Source: Doris montereyensis (taxonomy: Eukaryota > Mollusca > Gastropoda > Nudibranchia > Dorididae). From it: a DNA stretch of 64,000 nt. Positions 56,128-64,000 of the stretch are shown piece by piece (the first letter of the stretch is position 1; the number at the start of each line of letters is the position of its first letter). The notes beneath the pieces are model-generated. The model made no database searches and had not been told where the DNA came from. It was given only the letters and a program-made list of their open reading frames with translations. The stretch covers positions 97,501-161,500 of the forward strand of contig JAXRKP010000668.1 of NCBI GenBank assembly GCA_037039925.1. Reading direction: 5' to 3'. The translations under genes and the position numbers were made by a program.

Positions 56128-56211
<84 letters not shown>
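56128..56211 (+). repeat. (AAT)n microsatellite
   Basis: About 27 perfect TAA/AAT units. Confidence 0.97.
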
Positions 56212-56212
<1 letters not shown>

Positions 56213-56313
56213 ATGTCAAAGTTAAAATTATCTGCTTTCTGATCTTTTTTGTCTGTTTCATTCTTTCTTTCTTAAAATTTTAAATAATTCAATCACTTCA
56301 AAACTTTGGCTGG

Positions 56314-57302
<989 letters not shown>

Positions 57303-57597
57303 CCATGTTATATTCTGAAGAAAGGCACTTCACTGCGGTGTGAATGAGTATGCAGCTATACTGCTATTGGCAGATGAGGATCTTGTTGGAGTGTTAGTAT
57401 AAAGCATCTAAGAGACAGCTGTACTGTATGCTCTCCAGGGAGTTGAAAAAGACTTAATAAATTCAAAATGAGCTGCCGCGGGATAACTGGTGTAGTCAAT
57501 AAGCCTGCACTTGTGCGGCGATACAAACTATAAATCTATCCCTTTCCCCCTCTTTAAACCTGAGTTACGGTGAGTACTTGATTTTTTGCAATACACC

Positions 57598-57915
57598 AAT
57601 ATGTCCACTGAGAGTAGCTGGAAACGTATCTGAAAAATTTGATGTAGATATATGACGACAGGGTTGTATCATAAGTCCTCTTTTGTTTATCACATTTATG
57701 GATTCAGTCGCAAAGACATCCTCAAAGTTAAAAAAATGAATGTAGGTATGTGGAAACTCAAACCAAATGTAGCAATGTTTTTATTTGCTAATTGATTTAG
57801 TTCTGTTTGGAAAATCAGAAAGGAACTCCCCCAATCGAATATCAACATGATGAATAAAAGAGAAATGAGAGTAAATGCAAAGAAGACCAAAACAACGCTG
57901 GTACAAAGCTACAAT
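57598..57915 (+). pseudogene. LINE reverse-transcriptase fragment in opposite orientation
   Basis: The plus strand matches the reverse complement of 60700-60990 (GAGAGTAGCTGGAAACGTAT, ATTTATGGATTCAGTCGCAA, AGAGTAAATGCAAAGAAGAC), covering the RT block from the VRQGC region to beyond FADD with deletions and stops. With 56314-57302 it forms a head-to-head pair of LINE fragments. Confidence 0.8.
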
Positions 57916-58001
57916 TACCTAGGAGAGACAAAAGGAGAGATAAAGTGAGATAGAGGGAGAAAGAGAGTGAGAAAACGAGACATACAGACAGACAAACAGA
58001 G

Positions 58002-58003
<2 letters not shown>

Positions 58004-58060
<57 letters not shown>

Positions 58061-58200
58061 AGGAGGGATAGAGAGAGAGAGGGAGGGAGAGAGAGAGGGA
58101 GGGAGAGAGAGAGGGAGAGGAGGGAGGAGAGAGGGAGGGAGGGAGAGAGAGAGAGCGAGAGAGGGAGAGGGAGAGGGAGAGACAGAGAGAGAGAGAGAGG

Positions 58201-58267
<67 letters not shown>
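58004..58267 (+). repeat. (GA)n array left of the SINE
   Basis: GA with GGGA and GACA interruptions; no gene. Confidence 0.95.
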
Positions 58268-58272
<5 letters not shown>

Positions 58273-58596
58273 GATTTGATTTCTTATACCCTCATTCACA
58301 ACTATGGTGATCTCGGAGTTTTTGGCAGGATTTGTTTTATTTTGCCCGGACTGTTCTGCAAACAGCCAAGGGATCTTTAACGTGCACAGAGCGTTGTGAT
58401 ATGCACACGGGATCTCCGTTTTATCGTTCGTCTCCGATGGGACTAGGTGTCGATCCACCTACCTGGATCAGGGGGGGGGGGGGGATAGATTTTGCTCGAA
58501 AAAAAACGAGAAAATGTTTCAACTGTCGGTGGGGCTCGAACCCATTACCTTTTCGTTGAGAGGCCGACACATTGCCTCTGGACTATCGAGAGGAGG
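58268..58596 (-). repeat. tRNA-derived SINE, family 1, near complete
   Basis: On the minus strand the head is TCGATAGTCCAGAGGCAATG with B box GGGTTCGAGCCCC, then GTGGATCGACACCTAGTCCC, GTTAAAGATCCCTTGGCTGT and a tail with AAATCAAATCAC. It contains a G/C homopolymer at about 58470-58484. It is the best-preserved family copy here and is bounded on both sides by GA arrays. Confidence 0.9.
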
Positions 58597-58812
<216 letters not shown>

Positions 58813-59368
58813 CAGACAGACACCACAATCAGTATCCTAGTCACAGTCGGTGGAGAACCCATCAGGGAAGTATGGTTGACAAGCAGGGGGTGGGGGGGGG
58901 GGGCCGACAGAGATGTCACAGCCAGGATAGGCAAGGCTTGGGCAGCATCCAACATGCTCAAGAACATCTGAGCCTCACAAGAGATACCATATGAAACAAA
59001 GATACGCATCAGATTATTTTATTTAAATGTGAAGTCGGTCCTGCTCTATGTCTGTGAACAACACATGTAAGATTCAGGCATTCATTGACACCTGTCTGAT
59101 GCGCAATTTAAAGATCAGATGGCCAGAAACGATGAGAAATCAAGACCTTTTGCAGCGAGCAGGACAGGAACCGGTGGATTAACAGATCCTGCGGAGAAAG
59201 TGTGGATTGGACACACTCTCACCCAGGAAGCCAGCATCCATCACCACACGCCAGTCCCTCATCTGGAAGCCGCAGAGGAACCGGAAGAGAGGCCGATCTC
59301 ACTGCACCTAGAGACAAGACACTGAAGACATTTCGGACAGCTCAGGTACAAATCAAATTCAATGAGCA

Positions 59369-59478
<110 letters not shown>

Positions 59479-60209
59479 ACCCCTCTCTCCCTCCTTCTTC
59501 CTGTCTTCGTCTCCCTTTCTTTCTCTTTGTCTCTGTCTGCCTCTTTGTCCATGTATCACTCTACCTTTCGTCACGCAAGACTTACGATGTATATTAAAGA
59601 AACATTCTGGTATCCATTGATCAAACATTCTATATCATGGTACAGTGACCTTTAAAACATTTAAATAGTAATACATGTATAAGTACATGTACTCTGGTCC
59701 AAGCAACACTGCAACGTGTCACGAGTCTGAAAGGCAGTGGGTGATATCATGGTGTAACATTTACCGACATTTACATGTGAAATAATCGAATACACAACTT
59801 ACGATATTTAATCTCAAGTGTCAATTTTATTTCTTGATAATGGCTGATAAAAAACCCAAACCCAATTAGAAAGTTGTCTAAATAGTGTATTCAAACTAAA
59901 TCATGGTGAATAAACATAATAATAATACACTGCTTTTATGGAAATATTCGTCTTTTTCTAACTTTCTACTTCTACACAAAAGACTGCAAATATAATCTTT
60001 CTTTCTTTCTTTATCAGTTTCCATTCTACCTTTCGGTGTATGGGTTCAGATGCCCAAGATGATCTTTCCCAGAATGCCCTGTCCTTGCATTTTCTGTTTC
60101 CTTCCAAAAAGGTTAAATTTCTATGTTTCAATGCCTCTTTTATATCTTCTTCCCACTTTCTCCGAGGCCTGCCTTTTGGTCTTTTACCTTGGGCTTTAGC
60201 ACTGTATAA

Positions 60210-62249
60210 TCATTTAGCTATTCTATTGTCATTCATTATGTTTACATTGCCAAACCATCTCAATTGATTTGTTTTTATCTTAGTTTTTATGCCATCTGCT
60301 TTGGTTTGATCTCTTATTGTTGTGTTTCTGATTTTGTCTCGTTTAGTTTTCCCTACCACTCTTCTTAGATATTTCATTTCAGCTGCTTGAACTCTACTGT
60401 ATTCTCTACTGTCTAAAGTCCAAGTTTCGCTGCCATAGAGGAGAGTAGGACAATAAATTGTATTGTATACTGCCATTTTGGTTTTTGATGACAATTCTTG
60501 CTTACCTACAAATTCCTTTCCTAGATGGTTATATATTGCACTTGCCTTTTTGATTCTCTGGCTGATGTGTTCTCTTAGGTTTCCCTCTGAGTTAATCATT
60601 GCTCCTAGGTAATTCTAGCTTTGAACTTGTTCTAAATACTCCCTGCCCAATTTAACATTTTGTGTTTTAGCTTCCCTATTTACTAGCATTGTTTTGGTTT
60701 TTTTGCATTTACTCTCATTCCTCTTTTATTTAGTTCATTGTTCATAGTGTTGATATTCAACTGAAGGTCACTTTCTGATTTTCCAAACAGAACTAAATCA
60801 TCGGCAAATGAAAGCATTGATACATTTACTAGTTTGAGCTTCCACATACCTACATTCCTTTTCTTCATTTTTGAGGATGCCTTTGCGACTGAATCCATAA
60901 ATGTGATAAACAAAAGAGGATTTAGGACACAACCCTGCCTTACTCCTATATCTACATCAAATTCTTCTGATACATTTCCAGCTACTCTCACTGCACATGT
61001 TGGTTTATTGTAAAAACATTTAATGACTTGTATTAGATTTAGCTTTACATTGTGTTATTTTAAGGAATGCCATAGTTCGTCCCTCCTCACATTGTCAAAT
61101 GCCTTTTCTAAGTCAATAAAACACAGGTGCAAGTCAATGTTTCTCTCAAGGAATTTTTCTATTATTTGTCTAATAGTAAATATGTGGTCTTGTACACTTC
61201 TTCCTGGTCTAAATCCACTCTGATGCTCTTCAATCTGATCCTCTACTCTTTTCCTTAGTCTCATTTCCAGTATTCTGGCATACACTTTTCCTGGAACGCT
61301 AAGTAGTGATATCCTCTATAGTTTGAGCATTCCATAGTTGATCCTTTCTTATGTATTGGTACTACCATTCCCTCTTTTCCAGTCGTCGGACACCTGTTTT
61401 GACTTCCATGCTTGTTGGCATATTGCATGTAGTAGTTTGTCTGCCTCTCTCCCTTGGCTTTTAATCATTTCTGGATAAACTTGATCTGCTCCTGAGGTTT
61501 TTCCTAATTTCACTTTTCTTATAGCTGTTTGGATTTCTTCCATTGATATATCTACATCTTCAGCTGTCTCCTCTGGATTACTTGATACTCTTACTAATTT
61601 ATCTTTACTCCTTGTTTCATACGTTCTGGAGGGATTATGTAATTGGTGAAAATGCTTTCTCCATGTTTCCATGATTTGGCTGTCTTCTTTCATTATTTCT
61701 CCTTTGACATTCTTAATTTGTCGTATTGGGCATGCTTTGGTCTTTCTCATGCTCTTCATTGCCCCACAGAACAGCTTTTGATTTCCTTGATAGCTTTCTT
61801 AGAGTCTGTGTGCAAACTCTTCCCATTGTTCCTGTTTGGCTTTCCTCATTTCTTCTTTGGCGATAGTTCTTTTATTCACGTAATCTATCCTATCCTCTGG
61901 TCTCTTTGTTTGTAAGTATTTCTTCCAGGCATCCTTCTTTTCTTTGATCTTAGTCTTGACATTTTCATTCCACCATGCTGTTCTTTTCCTATCTCCTTTA
62001 ATTTGTTTCCTACCACAGACCTCTTCAGTACAACTGGGGAGTGTTTCTTTATATATCTGCCACTTTTCTTGTATTGTGCTATCATTCAGATGCATCTGTC
62101 TTTCACTGTTAATCTTTTTATCCTAGATTGATATACCTGTTTTACTACTGGTTTATTTAATTCCTCTATTTTGAGTTTAGTAGCTTTCTTCTCTTTCCTT
62201 TTTTATTTGTTTTCCTCAGTCAGTAATCTCGTTTTGGCAATCACTAAAT
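60210..62249 (-). pseudogene. LINE reverse transcriptase region (inactivated)
   Basis: Minus-strand blocks in order: QSGFRPGRSVQDHIFTI and CFIDLEKAFD (61100-61220), VRQGCVLNPLLF (60900-60945), SMLSFADDLVLFGKSESD (60770-60830) with the catalytic FADD, then YGSETWTLDSREY and MKYLRRVVGKTKRDKIRN (60330-60430). Stops and frame changes separate the blocks. Confidence 0.85.
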
Positions 62250-62261
62250 GATGATCAAGGA

Positions 62262-62517
62262 CGAAATATGACAATAAGTGACAACTCCACTAATAAAGAC
62301 ATCTAGATCTATAGTCATATGTTTTTCTTCTGACATCACATTGTGTGATGCCGGAGGTATTACTTAGATCTAGATTCTAAATATTTCTCGTTTGTTGTCT
62401 GACGAAGGGTTATACCCGAAACGTCACGTGTTTGTTCTGTCTTTATTAGTGGAGTTGTCACTTATTGTCATATTTCGCCTTTGACTTCACTCCACTGTGG
62501 CTCCTTCGTATTAAGTG
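62262..62517. mobile_element. Penelope-type foldback insertion inside the LINE
   Basis: Perfect 39 bp inverted repeats (62262-62300 and 62439-62477) enclose unique sequence and a complete CTGACGAAGGGTTATACCCG plus AAACGTC motif (62399-62425). The right side continues CTTTGACTTCACTCCACTGT as in the copy at 27595-27798. TGATCA is present on both flanks (62251-62256 and 62516-62521), and the LINE frame is broken here. Confidence 0.75.
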
Positions 62518-63363
62518 ATCATCACTAAATATCTCTGCTCCTCTGTTTACTCTTGCATCCAATGTACTGTAAAAAAGGGAGCTGCTAACTATTATGTAGT
62601 CTATCATTGACTTTTCCCACCTGTCTTCATTTACTCTTGTACTTTTGTGGATATCTTTATGAGGAAAAAAGGTGTTGGCTATTTTCATGTTATTCTTTAG
62701 GCAAAAATCTATGAGTCTCTCTCCATTTGGAGAAGTTATTGTCTTTCCTTCTTTACCTATTACTCCTCCTGACGTTTCTACATTGTTTCCTACTCTAGCG
62801 TTTAAATCTCAAAGCATTAGTTCCTGTTTGGATTTAAGATTCTCTGCAGCTATTTGTAAATCATTTTCGAAGATATCTCTTTCTTCTTTAGTTGTGTCTT
62901 CGTTTGGTCCATAAACTATTAATAATTTAATTTCTCGTCCTTTTGGTTTAATATTTAGCTATAATAGCCGTGGGCTTATACATTTCCAACTTTCTAGTAG
63001 CTTGTCATGCCTTTTATGCACCAGGAGGCCTACTCCTGCTCTAGCTCTATCTTTGACATCTACTCCTGAGAAGATTAAAGTATGATTTGGTCCTACATTT
63101 TCTATTCCTTGTCCTTTTTTCTTTGTTTCTGTAATGGCCAAAATATCTACTTTGAATGTTTCCATTTCTTCAAATAATTCTAACTCTTTTCCATTTATTG
63201 CCCTAACGTTCCATGTTCCAAAAATCATAGTCCGTGTTCGTCTCCAAGTTCGTCTTCTAAAGATCAATCCGGTTATATTTCTTTTACTTCTCTGAATCAG
63301 GTTGTTTTGGATAAGCAGGGGATTAGCCCACTGTACCCTAGGTAGATGGTGGGGCTGCCACAT
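62518..63363 (-). pseudogene. LINE endonuclease domain (inactivated)
   Basis: The first open part contains the EEP signatures MIFGTWNVRAI and DILAITETKKKG and GVGLLVHKR. After a stop at 62959-62961 the frame continues with LLIVYGPNEDT, a second stop replacing the Gly of the DLNARVG motif near 62808, then IDYIIVSS. These are the nuclease that nicks target DNA for retrotransposition, now broken. Confidence 0.8.
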
Positions 63364-64000
63364 TGAGCCCCCTACCAGGCCTTGATATTTTCTGTCAGGG
63401 TTAACTCCCTTAGCCTTTAGTCATTCAAGACCAGCCTGCAAGGCAGCAGGTTGTTTTCTATCAGAGTTAACTCCCTTAGCTTTTGGTCCACCAAGACCCC
63501 CTGCGAGGCAGCAGGGGACTCGTGGAGGGTAGGACCATCTACTCCCCGTGCAGATGCTTAGGGCCTACCTGTCCACTGCCCGGGCAAATATTTGTTGTCA
63601 AAATATTCAAACTACACTCCACCATGGTATTAGTTTGGGGTTTGATGTCGGTAAGATAAATAAGCTATAAATATGTCTCAGACATATCATGTTCTCTCAT
63701 ATAAAATACTGGTATTAGACACATAACTAAATAAATAATAACCATAACTATAGAATAATGAAGGAGTAAACATTTATCATCCTGAGGGCGATATTATTAG
63801 CTAACTTCCATTTTCATTGACTTAGTCACGCATCACAATCAATTAAACAGGAAATAGAATAAGCATATTAGAAAAGAGCAATGGGTAACAGTAAAATAAA
63901 AAGAACAAAGAAAAAGAAAAAGAAAAAAAAGAGACGCAATCTTTTCTACACCTAAATTAGATGTCAACGTAAGCAAGAGATAGACTAGTTTATTTATGTC

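Larger units (their letters stand above)
59996..63585 (-). mobile_element. Full-length decayed non-LTR retrotransposon (RTE-like LINE)
   Basis: The element reads right to left. It has a 5' region with two related repeats (63375-63430, 63448-63510), an apurinic-endonuclease-type domain, a reverse transcriptase and a 3' (AAAG)n tail (59997-60012). GCAAATAT flanks both ends (about 59986-59993 and 63584-63591) and the empty site is in copy A at 27953-27968. Multiple stops and frameshifts mean it is inactive. Similar proteins are often labelled craniofacial development protein 2-like or HmRTE in invertebrates. RTE clade assignment is tentative. Confidence 0.85.

Noticed and set aside
62399..62425. 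Active hammerhead ribozyme
   Set aside because: The core motif is present, but the flanks cannot form stem I and an extra A precedes stem II; kept only as a Penelope-type signature.

Overview
This is eukaryotic, AT-rich genomic DNA with short exons, long GT-AG introns, abundant (CT/GA)n and (TA)n microsatellites, tRNA-derived SINEs, an RTE-like LINE, Penelope-type and DNA-transposon relics. Exon sequences are clearly animal. The repeat content, including a relic resembling the RAG1 N-terminal-like transposons described from Aplysia, suggests a mollusc, probably a gastropod. That placement is inference.

Layout. (1) Positions 1-1668, minus strand: a partial unrecognised protein-coding region running off the left edge. 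About 400 codons are open without a stop; further upstream the frame changes. (2) 2936-7158, plus: the last five coding exons of a cGMP-dependent protein kinase (PKG), from the kinase mid-domain to the stop. (3) 7.2-20.6 kb: AT-rich DNA with SINE fragments and no recognised gene. (4) 20630-21181, minus: an intronless ARL4-like small GTPase with lysine in place of the catalytic glutamine. (5) 21.2-28.4 kb: repeats, GA/CT arrays, and copy A of a duplicated segment ending just before the next gene. (6) 28484-51723, plus: a complete 15-exon ethanolamine-phosphate cytidylyltransferase gene (PCYT2), 366 codons, with both HxGH catalytic motifs. Its ninth intron has a U12-type AT-AG signature and contains a decayed RAG1-N-terminal-like transposon. 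(7) 51.7-64 kb: the PCYT2 3' UTR, LINE fragments with a very long (TAC)n expansion, and copy B of the segment in (5), now interrupted by a SINE, a full-length decayed LINE and a Penelope-type hairpin nested in that LINE. Copy B stops at the window edge about 115 bp before where a second PCYT2 start codon would fall.

The three recognised genes are not a functional unit. PKG acts in cGMP signalling, the ARL4-like protein in membrane/cytoskeleton signalling, and PCYT2 in the CDP-ethanolamine (Kennedy) pathway. The most unusual features are a copy of PKG intron sequence apparently eroded by CT repeats, the U12-type intron splitting a catalytic histidine codon, the tandem duplication at the PCYT2 promoter, and several copy-to-copy comparisons that reveal individual mutation or insertion events.
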